Origin: Burkholderia sp. BCC0322
GTDB lineage: Bacteria > Pseudomonadota > Gammaproteobacteria > Burkholderiales > Burkholderiaceae
DNA: 64,000 bases
Assembly: GCF_902833045.1 (NCBI RefSeq)
Contig: NZ_CADFDU010000001.1
Coordinates: 372,001-436,000, forward strand
Direction: 5' to 3'
Shown here: in pieces, positions 16,828 through 26,168 of the stretch
How positions within the stretch are numbered: the stretch's first letter is position 1
Layout of the letters: each line of letters opens with the position of its first letter
Translations under genes and position numbers: made by a program
The notes under the pieces: model-generated
The model's database searches: none
What the model saw: the letters and a program-made list of their open reading frames with translations, nothing else
What the model was told of the DNA's origin: nothing

Positions 16828-18074
16828 CCAAACTGGCGCGATGGGGAAAGAACTGGTGGGGCTGGATGGTGCGGTGCCTTCCACAGGTTGCCGATCAGCC
16901 GGAAATCGCCGCTTCCGATCGAGACGCATTCTGATTCAAGGTCACTTCCGCCGCCAAATCCTGTCATTCGCCTGCATTTTGGCTGGGACATTCGAATCTC
17001 GGCTCAACCCGGGTATCGGCCGCTCGCCTTGTCGTGCCGGCAAACTAAAAGAAAGAGGCACTTCGGCGACACGCGAAGATGGGCCGGCAAGGTGAAGCGG
17101 GTTTCTGAATAGGTGGGGCGGAAACCGTACTGCGGAAGGACGCCGAGACCAGTCAGCCCTTCCCCTGTTTTTTGTCGCTGAACATTGCTTTACCGCAACC
17201 CGTCTGCCACCGGTCCCTGAAAGATGTGTCCGGATGATCTCGCCCTATTAGTAGTGACAAGGTAACCGTACCGAGTAGGCGGTTCTCTTAACAAGGGGAC
17301 GTTCGCATTCACGAGAAATTTGCAGGTCGCGATACGGAATCGTGAGATTTCCGACAGAGGAAATTCTCAAGAACGTGCCTGACTTGTTGATTTGTATAGG
17401 GGGCGGTTCGCTGAGGCCCTGCAGCGTGCGGCGGAGATGGCCGTCGATGCCTCCCACCGAGTTCGTTGGCGAGCCGGTCGCGACGACCGGACGGTCGGCG
17501 CCTTGCCGACGTCTGCAGCCTTTGCCAGCCATTGGCCGCGACACCCCTGAACTTCGCAGTAATTCATGTAATGCAATCTGCTAAAACACCGGTGACCATT
17601 ATTTAAATCGATTGAACTATTTAATTTATTTTCTTTTGATCAAACAAAATTTCCGTGCCGGCAAAGGTATTTAAATTCACCCCGTCATCCAATGTGGTGT
17701 TTCTGCTTGATGCAGGCCTGTCAAGGCTCGCAAGGCAGTGAAGATTTTCGACCCTTTATACATCGAATTGAAGCGTTGCCGAAAATGTAAAGCATTGCAA
17801 TATCAAGGCGGGATTTGAGTATTTCGGTTGCGGCGCATGATTTTGTTTGGCAGGATTTTCATCAGGTTGCTCGAATTTAAAACAACAAAACAGCCGGCCA
17901 TTCAATCAGCCGAAATAACGCGCGCCGGATGAGCAACGATTCGAAAAGAAGCTGACGAAAAACTGGTAACGAGGCGGCGAACGGTCGACATCGTTCGCGA
18001 TCATTGAATCAATCGCTTTCCCGGGCGTCGATGCGTCACTCGAGCGATCCGGGCGAATCCGATACGGGGCAGCC
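16828..18074. other. Long intergenic region (1.25 kb) without a recognisable gene
   Basis: No convincing coding region on either strand; the frames at 17248-17544 (minus) and 17342-17584 (plus) are short and match nothing I know. Base composition falls sharply at 17580-17900 (long A/T runs), likely promoter sequence for the FHA-kinase operon. 17281-17403 contains two motifs resembling the insertion-element ends of the 55-62 kb island, so a decayed element is possible. Confidence 0.5.
17364..17403 (+). repeat. Insertion-element-end-like motif (diverged copy)
   Basis: The segment starts TTCTCAAGAACGTGCCTG and ends GATTTGTATAGGGG. It aligns along its length, with one gap and moderate identity, with 57289-57328 and more weakly with 61943-61979 in the distant mobile island. 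A second weaker half (GTTCTCTTAACAAGGGGACG) lies at 17282-17301. No transposase gene is adjacent, so this would be a solo, decayed end. Confidence 0.4.
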
Positions 18075-19076
18075 ATGGCGATACTCAAGAACGATTCTTC
18101 CGGGGAAGCGTGCCTGCTCCGCGCGTATCACGTGTTCGGCCGCGATTCCGCGCGCTGCGATACGGTCATCCGCGACGCGTCGGTGTCCCGTGTCCACGCC
18201 CATATTCGCTGGGTCGGCGGGCTATGGGAGCTCCACGATCACAGCAGCAACGGTACGTCGGTATCGGGCGTGACGCTGCGCGACGGCGAGCACGCGGTGC
18301 TGCAGCGAGGCGACGTGATCCGGTTCGGCAGGGCGGGTGTCGCTCCCTGGCGCGTCGATGCGCTCGACGATCCGGCCGATACGCTGTGGCCGGTGCGGGG
18401 CGCCGCGCATCCGATCGTGCTCACGCCGCGCCAGATCCTGGCGGCCCACGCCGCGCAGCCGGTCACGATCGTCCGGACGCCGGCCGGCGAATGGCTGTGC
18501 GACGACACGTTGCCGCCGCGCGCGCTCCATGACGGCGACGAAGTGTCGACGGGCGACTTCACGTGGCGCGTGGGGCTCGTGCGCCACGGCTCGACGATGA
18601 CGCTGCGCGCGCCGGCCGATCCGGCCGCGCCGGCCCGATTGCTCGAATTCTTCGTCAGCCGGGACGAAGAGCACGCGCGTGCGCTGCTGCATGTTCGCGG
18701 CGGCGTGGTCGACCTCGGCGAGCGGGCGCATCACTACAGCCTCGTCACGCTCGCCCGCGCACGTTCGGCCGACATGCAGGCCGGCTACGACGCCGCCACG
18801 CAAGGCTGGATCGAACTCGATCGGCTGGCGCGCATGCTCGGTATCGATACGTCCCATCTCAACGTGCAGATTCATCGCGCCCGGAGCCAGTTCGCGGCGC
18901 TACCGGGGCTGGATGCGAGTCAGCTTGTCGAGCGGCGGCGCGGCAGCGTCCGCTTCGGCGATTTCCCGTTCCGCGTCATGCGCGGCGAGCGCCTTGAATG
19001 CCAGTCGGTGCCGGGCGTCGAGCCGCGCATCGGCATGCATCGTCCGGCGCCGGTTCCGGTCGTCCACTGCTCGTGA
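18075..19076 (+). CDS. FHA-domain protein with C-terminal winged-helix-like region
   Basis: A 333-residue protein. Residues about 15-85 form a forkhead-associated phosphothreonine-binding domain with the conserved VFGRD, SRVHAHI and HSSNGTSV elements. A second part (about 100-190) is beta-rich and may be a degenerate second FHA-like unit; residues about 215-310 (HHYSLVTLARAR...GWIELDRLARMLGIDTSHLNVQIHRARSQF...RRGSVRFGDFPFRV) resemble a winged-helix DNA-binding domain. Its TGA overlaps the GTG of the kinase gene (GTGA), implying coupled translation. The natural reading is a phospho-signal receiver or substrate of that kinase, possibly a regulator. Confidence 0.8.
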   Translation: MAILKNDSSGEACLLRAYHVFGRDSARCDTVIRDASVSRVHAHIRWVGGLWELHDHSSNGTSVSGVTLRDGEHAVLQRGDVIRFGRAGVAPWRVDALDDPADTLWPVRGAAHPIVLTPRQILAAHAAQPVTIVRTPAGEWLCDDTLPPRALHDGDEVSTGDFTWRVGLVRHGSTMTLRAPADPAAPARLLEFFVSRDEEHARALLHVRGGVVDLGERAHHYSLVTLARARSADMQAGYDAATQGWIELDRLARMLGIDTSHLNVQIHRARSQFAALPGLDASQLVERRRGSVRFGDFPFRVMRGERLECQSVPGVEPRIGMHRPAPVPVVHCS

Positions 19077-21943
19077 ACGCGGAACGACAGTCCGGGTTGC
19101 CGACGGCGACACGCGCACCCGTCGTCCCGCACGCGCGTGAATCGCCGCAGTCCGCCGCGCCGTTCGCGACGTTGGCCGGCCAGCGGCATTACCAGCTCGG
19201 TGCGTTGCTCGGCGAAGGTGGCAGCGGCATGGTGTTCCGCGCGACCTGCGACGAGACGGGGCAAGACGTCGCGATCAAGCTGATGCGGGACGATGTCGCG
19301 CGGACCGCAGCCGAGCGCGCGCGCCAGCGCATGCGCTTTCAGCGCGAGACAGGCCTGTGCGAGGCGCTGCGGCACCCGAACATCGTGGCGCTGCTGGACA
19401 AGGGGGAAGCACCCGACGGGCGGCTGTTCGCCGTGTTCGAACGCGTGCAGGGCCGAACCCTGCGCGACCGGCTGGCGATGGAGGGACCGTTGTCGGCCGT
19501 CGACACGGGACGGCTGATGACGGAGGTGCTCGATGCGCTCGCGGCGGCGCATCGCCGCGGCATCGTGCATCGGGATCTGAAACCGCAAAACATCGTGATC
19601 GCGATGGCCGACGACGGGCCGCACGCGAAGCTTCTCGATTTCGGGATCGGTGCGCTGTTGCCCGGTGCGACAGATCTCGCGCCCCAGGCTGCGACGCTTG
19701 CGGCCGAGGTGCTCGGCTCGCCGTCATATTGCGCGCCCGAGCAATTGCGCAACGAACCGCCGACGCCCGGAAGCGACCTGTATGCGTGGGGCCTGGTCGT
19801 GATCGAATGCCTGACGGGCGAAGTCGTGATGCAGGGCGCAAGCGTCGCCGACATTCTTTATCAGCAGCTCAGCCCGGTGGATATCGCGCTTCCGCCGTCG
19901 ATCGCATCGCATCCGCTCGGCTCGGTGCTGCGGCTCGCGTTGAGCAAGAATCCGGCGCAGCGTGCCGCCTCGGCCAACGAACTCGTGGCGCCGTTTCGCG
20001 CGCTCAATTTCGCCGCGCTGGTGGGCCCGTTCGATGCCGGCCGTACCAGCCGGCGCACGCGGCCGCGCCCGTTCACGCCGCGCAGCGAGGCGGCCGCGAC
20101 GGCTGGCGAATACCGGCAGGTCACCACGCTGTGCTGTTGCGTGACGATCGCCGGAGACGGCCGGCAACGCCATGCGGGAACCGATCATGGCGCCCTGCTC
20201 GACCGCTACGAGGCGCAATGGCTGACGAAGTGCGTGGATATCGCCGTCGGCTATGGCGCGCTGGTCGACGCGCGGCTCGGCGACACGCTGCTGTTCCATT
20301 TCGGCCTGCAAGGCGACATCGACCGGCCCGCGCGCCGTGCGGCGCGTGCGGCACTCGACATGGTGCGGGTGGCCGGCCGCGCGCGGTTGCCGGCGCCGGC
20401 CGACGCCCACGATGCCGTCGGCGGCGCAGGCTGGCACGTCGACGTGGCGGCTGCGATTCACGTCGGGCAGGTTCTCGCGCATGCGTCGCAGATCGCGGGC
20501 GGATCGACGCCGGCCGCCGCGTCGCGGTTGTTGCGGCTTGCCGCGCCCGGGCAGATCCTGATCAGCGACGATGCGCGGCTCGCGCTCGAACCGCATGCCG
20601 ACTTCCGGCCGACCGTGTTGCGGCTGGCGCGCGCGGGCCTCGCGCCGCAGCCGGTGCATGAACTGCTCGGCGAGTGTCGGGCCGATACGCCGTTCGATTC
20701 GCTCGACGACGGCGTGAGGGCGCCGATGATCGGCCGCACGCGTGAACTCGATGCGCTGCTGCGCGCGTGGCGGGCGACGCGCACACGCCATCGTCGTGCG
20801 ATGCGTGGCGTGCCGCGGCTCGTCGTCGGCGATGCAGGAATCGGCAAGTCGCGCCTCGTGCACGCGCTGTGCGAGGCCGTGCGCGCACAGGGCCACGCGT
20901 TTGCGCATTGCGGGTGCCTGCCCGAGCGGGAGAATCATGCGCTGTTTCCGATCCTGCGGTTCATCGGCGCGCATTGGCAACTCGACGCCGACAGCCCGCC
21001 CGGCACCACGCGCGCGGCGATCGACGCGATGCTCGCCCCGCTCGAATGCGATCGGGTGGCGGCCCGTGTCACGCTCGCGACCTGGCTGGGGCTGCCCTGC
21101 GATGCGAACGAGGCGCGATGGTCGAGCGCACGCGAACCGCACGCGCTGTTCGACGTCCTCGAGCAATTGATCGTGTCGCTCGGCAACGGCGCGCCGGTGT
21201 TGCTCGTCGTCGAGGATGTGCAGTGGATCGACCACTCGACCGAGGCGTTTCTTGCGTACCTGCAGCGCTCGCCGCGCGCGGCGGCGCTCTGCGTCGTGCT
21301 CACTTCGCGACCCGCCAGGCTCGCGCGCTGGCGCGGCGCGACCGAAGGCCTGATACTGCGCCGCCTGCCGCGCGACGATGCGCGGCGCCTGATGTCGGCG
21401 TGCCTGGGCGAGGGCGCGCTCAATCCGGCCTGGCTCGACCCGCTCGTCCATCGTACGGCGGGCATTCCGCTGTTCATCGAGGCCGTCGCGCGCGAGCTGG
21501 CGACGAGCGGTGCGGACAGCCCGCACGCGGGGCTGCGAACGACCGACCCGTGCCCGCTGCCGCTCAGTCTCGGCGGAATACTCGGGCGCACGTTCGACCG
21601 GATCGACGACGCGCGCGACACCGCGCAGCTCGCCGCGACGATCGGGCTCGAGGTCGATGCGCACCTGCTGGCCGCGGCATCGCCGCATGATCGCGCGACG
21701 CTCGACGCGCACCTGCAACTGCTGCTTGAAGAGCGGATCATGTTTGCGCGGCATCGGCGCGATCGCGTGTTCTATTCGTTCCGTCACGCGTTGATTCGCG
21801 ACGCGGCATACGCGTCGATGCCGCCGGCCGTGCGGCGCGCGAACCATGCGCGAGCCAGCCGCGCGCTGGCCGCGCAAGCCGATCGTGGCGACGCCACACC
21901 CGCATTCGGCGTCGACGGACACTTCGTGCGCGCGTGCATGTGA
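19073..21943 (+). CDS. Ser/Thr kinase - degenerate class III cyclase - AAA ATPase fusion (TOMM-type kinase/cyclase family)
   Basis: A 956-residue multidomain protein. Kinase (about 40-300): GEGGSGMVF, VAIK (Lys69), HRDLKPQN, LLDFG and CAPEQL are intact. Cyclase-like domain (about 345-520): starts EYRQVTTL as in adenylate cyclases, but CCCVTI stands where FCDLVGST is expected, so the first metal Asp is missing, and the late catalytic Asn is replaced (GSTPAAASRL); GDTLLFHFG is kept. ATPase (about 565-900): Walker A GDAGIGKS, Walker B LLVVEDVQWID. The architecture matches Burkholderia kinase/cyclase fusions linked to thiazole/oxazole-modified peptides, but those are longer; the C-terminal repeat region seems absent and no modification enzymes are nearby. 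Start: GTG overlapping the FHA stop. Confidence 0.82.
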   Translation: MNAERQSGLPTATRAPVVPHARESPQSAAPFATLAGQRHYQLGALLGEGGSGMVFRATCDETGQDVAIKLMRDDVARTAAERARQRMRFQRETGLCEALRHPNIVALLDKGEAPDGRLFAVFERVQGRTLRDRLAMEGPLSAVDTGRLMTEVLDALAAAHRRGIVHRDLKPQNIVIAMADDGPHAKLLDFGIGALLPGATDLAPQAATLAAEVLGSPSYCAPEQLRNEPPTPGSDLYAWGLVVIECLTGEVVMQGASVADILYQQLSPVDIALPPSIASHPLGSVLRLALSKNPAQRAASANELVAPFRALNFAALVGPFDAGRTSRRTRPRPFTPRSEAAATAGEYRQVTTLCCCVTIAGDGRQRHAGTDHGALLDRYEAQWLTKCVDIAVGYGALVDARLGDTLLFHFGLQGDIDRPARRAARAALDMVRVAGRARLPAPADAHDAVGGAGWHVDVAAAIHVGQVLAHASQIAGGSTPAAASRLLRLAAPGQILISDDARLALEPHADFRPTVLRLARAGLAPQPVHELLGECRADTPFDSLDDGVRAPMIGRTRELDALLRAWRATRTRHRRAMRGVPRLVVGDAGIGKSRLVHALCEAVRAQGHAFAHCGCLPERENHALFPILRFIGAHWQLDADSPPGTTRAAIDAMLAPLECDRVAARVTLATWLGLPCDANEARWSSAREPHALFDVLEQLIVSLGNGAPVLLVVEDVQWIDHSTEAFLAYLQRSPRAAALCVVLTSRPARLARWRGATEGLILRRLPRDDARRLMSACLGEGALNPAWLDPLVHRTAGIPLFIEAVARELATSGADSPHAGLRTTDPCPLPLSLGGILGRTFDRIDDARDTAQLAATIGLEVDAHLLAAASPHDRATLDAHLQLLLEERIMFARHRRDRVFYSFRHALIRDAAYASMPPAVRRANHARASRALAAQADRGDATPAFGVDGHFVRACM

Positions 21944-22008
21944 ATCCGGCATTCGGTGCACGGATGTCCCAGCGTCGCCAGAACCCGCGTTCTACAGTGG
22001 GCCAGACA

Positions 22009-22042
22009 GGCCGATCCGGCTTTCAGCGCCGGATCGGCCTTT
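22009..22042 (+). terminator. Rho-independent terminator of the FHA-kinase operon
   Basis: A perfect 12-bp stem GGCCGATCCGGC / GCCGGATCGGCC with a 7-base loop, followed by TTTAA, 66 bp after the kinase stop. It separates that operon from the aldehyde dehydrogenase gene whose ribosome site (GGAGA) begins 6 bases later. Confidence 0.85.
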
Positions 22043-22059
22043 AATCCGGAGACAGCCAC

Positions 22060-23514
22060 ATGACAGCCGAGTACACCCTTCAACACCGTATCGCAGGCGA
22101 GGCGTGCGATGCCGCGCAGGGCGAATGGTTCGAGAAATTCGAACCCTGCACCGGACACCTGCTTGCGCGCGTGGCGGCCGGCACCGGCGCCGACGTCGAC
22201 CGGGCCGTGCGTGCGGCCAGCGCGCAATTCGACGGCGGGCACTGGAGCCGGTTGCCCGGCGCGGCACGGGCGAAGCTGCTGCATCGGCTGGCCGACCTGC
22301 TCGAGCAGGACGCGGAACGCTTCGTCGAACTGCTGGCGCGCGAACAGGGTCGCCCCGTCATGGAAGTGCGCATGATGGACCTGCCGATGTCGATCGACAC
22401 GCTGCGCTACTTCGCCGGGTGGGCGGACAAGCTCGAAGGCCGCCAGATTCCGACCGGCGGCTTCATGGGGCGTCCGACCGTCAACTACACGGTGCGCGAA
22501 GCGGTCGGCGTCGCCGGCCTGATCGTGCCGTGGAATGCGCCGCTGATGATCGCGTGCTGGAAGCTGGCGCCCGCGCTCGCGGCCGGCTGCACGGTCGTGC
22601 TTAAGCCGTCGGAGGACGCGCCGCTCGCGGTCGGCGCGCTGGCGGACCTGGCGGCGCAGGCGGGCTTTCCGCCGGGTGTCGTGAATCTCGTGCACGGCAT
22701 CGGCGCGTCGGTCGGGGCCGCGCTGGTCAATCACCCGGGCGTCGACAAGATCAGTTTCACCGGCAGCACCGAGGTCGGCCGCACGATCGCGCGCGAAGCC
22801 GGCGCACAGTTCAAGCGGCTGACGCTGGAACTCGGCGGCAAGGCGCCGCAAATCATCTTCGACGACGCGAATCTCGAGCAGGCGATCGCCGGCGTCGCGA
22901 TGGGGCTGTTCGTCAACCAGGGGCAAACGTGCGCGGCCGGCACGCGCGTGCTGGTGCAGCGTCGTCACTACGACGACGTCGTCGGCGCGCTCGCGCATGC
23001 GGCGCGGTCGGTCAGGGTCGGCATGCCGTTCGACCCGGCGACGCAGATGGGCGCACTGATCAGCGCCCGCCACGCCGATCGTGTGAAGACGCATATCGCC
23101 GCGGCGCTTCGCGACGGCGCGACGATGGTCGCGGGCGACGAGCCGGTGCCGTCGCAAGGCTTCTTCGTGCGGCCGACAGTGTTTGCGAACGTTGACCCGG
23201 CGATGCGCATCGCGCGCGACGAAGTGTTCGGGCCGGTCGGCACGATCATTCCGTTCGAGACGGAAGACGAGGCCGTCGCGCTGGCGAACGACACCGTCTA
23301 CGCGTTGTCCGCGTCGCTGTGGACCCGCGATCTCGCGACCGCGCATCGCACTGCCGCCCGTCTGCGGGTTGGCGCAGTGGCGGTGAACGCGTGGAGCCCG
23401 CTCGATGCGCGGCTGCCGTGGGGCGGCTTCAAGGAGAGCGGCGTCGGGCGCGACCTGTCGCAAAGCGGGCTCGATGCGTACCTGGAGGAGAAGGTCGTCA
23501 CGATCGCGATGTAG
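22060..23514 (+). CDS. NAD(P)-dependent aldehyde dehydrogenase
   Basis: A 484-residue aldehyde dehydrogenase of the betaine-aldehyde/phenylacetaldehyde type. The general-base Glu is in LELGGKAPQ, the catalytic Cys in NQGQTCAAGTR, the TGS cofactor motif in SFTGSTEVG and the PWN substrate motif in IVPWNAPLM, all canonical. It lies 85 bp upstream of a GMC oxidoreductase on the same strand. The pair could carry out alcohol to aldehyde to acid oxidation. The specific substrate is unknown. Confidence 0.92.
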   Translation: MTAEYTLQHRIAGEACDAAQGEWFEKFEPCTGHLLARVAAGTGADVDRAVRAASAQFDGGHWSRLPGAARAKLLHRLADLLEQDAERFVELLAREQGRPVMEVRMMDLPMSIDTLRYFAGWADKLEGRQIPTGGFMGRPTVNYTVREAVGVAGLIVPWNAPLMIACWKLAPALAAGCTVVLKPSEDAPLAVGALADLAAQAGFPPGVVNLVHGIGASVGAALVNHPGVDKISFTGSTEVGRTIAREAGAQFKRLTLELGGKAPQIIFDDANLEQAIAGVAMGLFVNQGQTCAAGTRVLVQRRHYDDVVGALAHAARSVRVGMPFDPATQMGALISARHADRVKTHIAAALRDGATMVAGDEPVPSQGFFVRPTVFANVDPAMRIARDEVFGPVGTIIPFETEDEAVALANDTVYALSASLWTRDLATAHRTAARLRVGAVAVNAWSPLDARLPWGGFKESGVGRDLSQSGLDAYLEEKVVTIAM

Positions 23515-23599
23515 CCGCGCACGTGCCGGCACGGAGACACCACGACAACAAGATCGCGGGCGTTGCGTTGCGCGCCCGCCCATTCCTATCGACAGACAC

Positions 23600-25213
23600 A
23601 TGACTACTCAAGACCTGACCTTCGATTACGTCGTCATCGGCGCGGGTTCCGCCGGATGCGTCGTGGCCGCGCGGCTGATCCAGCAGAATGCTGGTTCGGT
23701 GCTGTTGCTGGAGGCCGGCACACGCGACGACAATCCGTTTCACCGGATTCCGGGCGGCGTGATGCAGGTGTTCCAGAAGAAATCGTGGCCTTACATGACC
23801 GAACCGCAGCCGAACGCGAACGGCCGCAGCATGATCATCGCGCAGGGCAAGGTGCTGGGCGGCGGCAGTTCGGTCAACGGGATGATCTACATCCGCGGGC
23901 AGCGCGAGGACTACGACGACTGGGCGACGCAGTGGGGGTGCACGGACTGGCGCTACGACGACGTGCTGCCGTATTTCATGAAGGCGGAAGCGAACGAGAG
24001 CCTCGGGCCCGCATATCACGGCCAGACGGGCCCGCTGCCGGTCAGCGAGAACCGCTATCGCCATCCGCTGACGGCTGCGTTCATCCGGGCCGGGCAGGAG
24101 ATGGGGCTGCGCTACGTCAACGATTTCAACGGCGAAGTGCAGCAGGGTATCGGCTATTACCAGACGACGACGCGCAACGGCGAACGCGCAAGCACTGCGC
24201 AAACCTATCTGGCGTCGGTGCGCAACGACGCGAAGCTGAAGGTGGTGACCGGCGCGCTCGTGCACCGGATCCGGGCCGATGCGGGGCGTGCGGTCGCGGT
24301 CGAATTCAGCGAGGGCGGCAATGCGGCCGTGTCGGTGCGCGTGCGCAACGAGGTCGTCGTGAGCGCGGGAGCGATCGGGAGTCCGAAGGTACTGATGCTG
24401 TCCGGCATCGGGCCGGCGGAGCATCTTGCGGCGCTCGGGATCGACACCGTTGCCGCGTTGCCGGTCGGCAGGAACTTTCACGATCATCTGCACATGTCGG
24501 TGCAGGCGTCGATTCGCACGCCGGCGAGCCTCTACGGCGAGAATACGGGGCTCCGGGCGATGCGCCATTTCCTGCAATGGAAGTGCTTCCGGAGCGGGCT
24601 GCTGACCAGCAACATCCTCGAAGGCGGTGCATTCATCGACACGCTGGGCACCGGGCGGCCGGACGTTCAGTTCCATTTTCTGCCGCTGCTCGACAACTTC
24701 GACAATACGCCGGGAGAGAAGCCGCCGGCGAGCGAGCACGGCATGTCGGTCAAGGTCGGCCATCTGCAACCGAAATCGCGCGGGCAGGTGGGGTTGCGCA
24801 GCAAGGATCCGTCGGACCGTCCGAGGATCGATGCGAATTTCCTGAGCGACCCGGCCGACCTCGACGGCCAGATCCGGGCCGTTCAGGCCGGGCTCAGGAT
24901 CCTGTCGGCGAAGGCGCTGCAGGCGCACGTGAAGGAAATCGTCGCGCCGGCCCGGATCGATCCGGACGACCTGACGGCGATCGAGGCGTTCGTGCGGCAG
25001 GACATCAAGACCGTCTATCACCCGGCCGGCACCTGCCGGATGGGCGCGGACCCGCGGACGTCGGTGGTGGACCAGAAGACGTTGCGCGTGCACGGCTTCT
25101 CCAATCTGCGCGTGATCGATTGCTCGATCTGCCCGCAGGTGCCGAGCGGCAATACCAATGCGCCGGCGATCATGATCGGCGAACGCGGCGCCGATCTGCT
25201 GCTCGGTCGATGA
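23600..25213 (+). CDS. GMC-family FAD oxidoreductase (alcohol/choline dehydrogenase type)
   Basis: A 537-residue flavoprotein. The FAD loop VVIGAGSAGCVVAARL is at residues about 10-25; GMC signature 1 is around GKVLGGGSSVNGMIYIRG, signature 2 GAIGSPKVLMLSGIGP, and the C-terminal active-site part has HPAGTCRMG and NTNAPAIMIGERGADLLL. It oxidises a primary alcohol and passes electrons to a quinone or other acceptor. The preceding aldehyde dehydrogenase and the facing outer-membrane channel gene suggest a hydrophobic alcohol or polyether substrate; this is inference. Confidence 0.92.
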   Translation: MTTQDLTFDYVVIGAGSAGCVVAARLIQQNAGSVLLLEAGTRDDNPFHRIPGGVMQVFQKKSWPYMTEPQPNANGRSMIIAQGKVLGGGSSVNGMIYIRGQREDYDDWATQWGCTDWRYDDVLPYFMKAEANESLGPAYHGQTGPLPVSENRYRHPLTAAFIRAGQEMGLRYVNDFNGEVQQGIGYYQTTTRNGERASTAQTYLASVRNDAKLKVVTGALVHRIRADAGRAVAVEFSEGGNAAVSVRVRNEVVVSAGAIGSPKVLMLSGIGPAEHLAALGIDTVAALPVGRNFHDHLHMSVQASIRTPASLYGENTGLRAMRHFLQWKCFRSGLLTSNILEGGAFIDTLGTGRPDVQFHFLPLLDNFDNTPGEKPPASEHGMSVKVGHLQPKSRGQVGLRSKDPSDRPRIDANFLSDPADLDGQIRAVQAGLRILSAKALQAHVKEIVAPARIDPDDLTAIEAFVRQDIKTVYHPAGTCRMGADPRTSVVDQKTLRVHGFSNLRVIDCSICPQVPSGNTNAPAIMIGERGADLLLGR

Positions 25214-25217
25214 AACG

Positions 25218-25244
25218 GGCGGCGCAGGGATGACCTGCGCCGCC
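25218..25244. terminator. Bidirectional hairpin terminator between GMC and MetA/SphA-like genes
   Basis: A perfect 11-bp stem GGCGGCGCAGG / CCTGCGCCGCC with a 5-base loop begins 5 bp after the GMC oxidoreductase stop and lies 37 bp from the convergent gene's stop. A short TT follows on the plus strand. Confidence 0.75.
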
Positions 25245-25280
25245 TTCGCGTCGGGCGATGCCGACGCGATTGCGTTCGAA

Positions 25281-26168
25281 TCAGAGCGGAAACACGGCCT
25301 TGAGCCAGAATGCCGCGCCTTCCGGGCGGTTTCGTACGTCGGTTTCCATCTGGTATTTGGCGGTCACGAACCAGCCTTTCCCGCTGTCGTACTTGATCGA
25401 CGGGCCGATCGCGAACGCACGGCCACGATTGCCGGCGATGGTCTGCCCGGCCTGCGAGTCGTCCGTCATCTGCCGGTAGACATAGCCGCCCGCGCCGACC
25501 GTCAGCCCGTTGCCGAAACCCCAACCCGCCGAATAGTCGACGATGAATTCCTGGCCGGACTGATAGTCCGTCGCATGGTTGCGCTGATTGAAGGTCCACA
25601 TCAGCTTCGCATCGAATACCGGCCCGGTGCGGCCGCCGTACGAGATGCCCGCGATCGGCTGGATCGCCCAGTAGTTCCGGCCGATGTTGGCCAGGTCGCT
25701 CTTGTCGTACTGGCCGGTCGGTGCGAAGAAATCGACGGCGAGCAGCGTGTGGAGCGTCGGCGTGACGTGCCAGCCGAGCGCCGGCCCGAACGTCATGTCG
25801 CCGACGCCGGTCTTCCGTTGCGACTGCCCGCCCGCGTGCACGTCGAGCATGACGAGCGGAAGCAGCGCATGCATCGCCAGCGATGCGCCGGCAAACGTGT
25901 AAGGCGTCACCCACACGATCCGCGGCGTCACCGAATAGGCGGTGATGTCGAAGTCCGGTGGCGCGACGTTGCGGCCGTCGTTGTCGCGCAGTTCGCCGGC
26001 GTGGTAGCGCTCTGCATAGATCAGCGCATAGAGCCCCGGCGGCGGCAGTGCGCAGCACAGGTAGCCTTCCGCCCCGGTCGGGTAGACGGAGCCGCCGCCT
26101 TCGGTGGCGTGAGCGCCGTGCGCGATGACGAGCGCGGACAGCATCACGGAAAGGGATCGTCGTTTCAT
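25281..26168 (-). CDS. MetA/SphA-type outer-membrane protein (Phenol_MetA_deg family)
   Basis: A 295-residue exported protein: residues 1-22 are a signal peptide (MKRRSLSVML...GAHA), then a beta-rich sequence with alternating aromatic strands and a closing F (WLKAVFPL). TEGGGSVYPTGAEGYLCCALPPPG and GVGDMTFGPALGWH are typical of the family often encoded in aromatic or hydrophobic-substrate operons and thought to form outer-membrane channels. It faces the ALDH-GMC pair and is divergent from an AraC regulator, so it probably belongs to the same pathway. Confidence 0.82.
   Translation of the reverse strand: MKRRSLSVMLSALVIAHGAHATEGGGSVYPTGAEGYLCCALPPPGLYALIYAERYHAGELRDNDGRNVAPPDFDITAYSVTPRIVWVTPYTFAGASLAMHALLPLVMLDVHAGGQSQRKTGVGDMTFGPALGWHVTPTLHTLLAVDFFAPTGQYDKSDLANIGRNYWAIQPIAGISYGGRTGPVFDAKLMWTFNQRNHATDYQSGQEFIVDYSAGWGFGNGLTVGAGGYVYRQMTDDSQAGQTIAGNRGRAFAIGPSIKYDSGKGWFVTAKYQMETDVRNRPEGAAFWLKAVFPL

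Noticed and set aside
17256-17270. GACAAGGTAACCGTA, resembling the 3' end of 16S rRNA
   Set aside because: Only 14-15 bases match; no surrounding 16S sequence or anti-Shine-Dalgarno. Chance or decayed DNA.
19724-21961. Minus-strand 745-aa ORF over the kinase fusion
   Set aside because: Antisense shadow of a clear multidomain protein.
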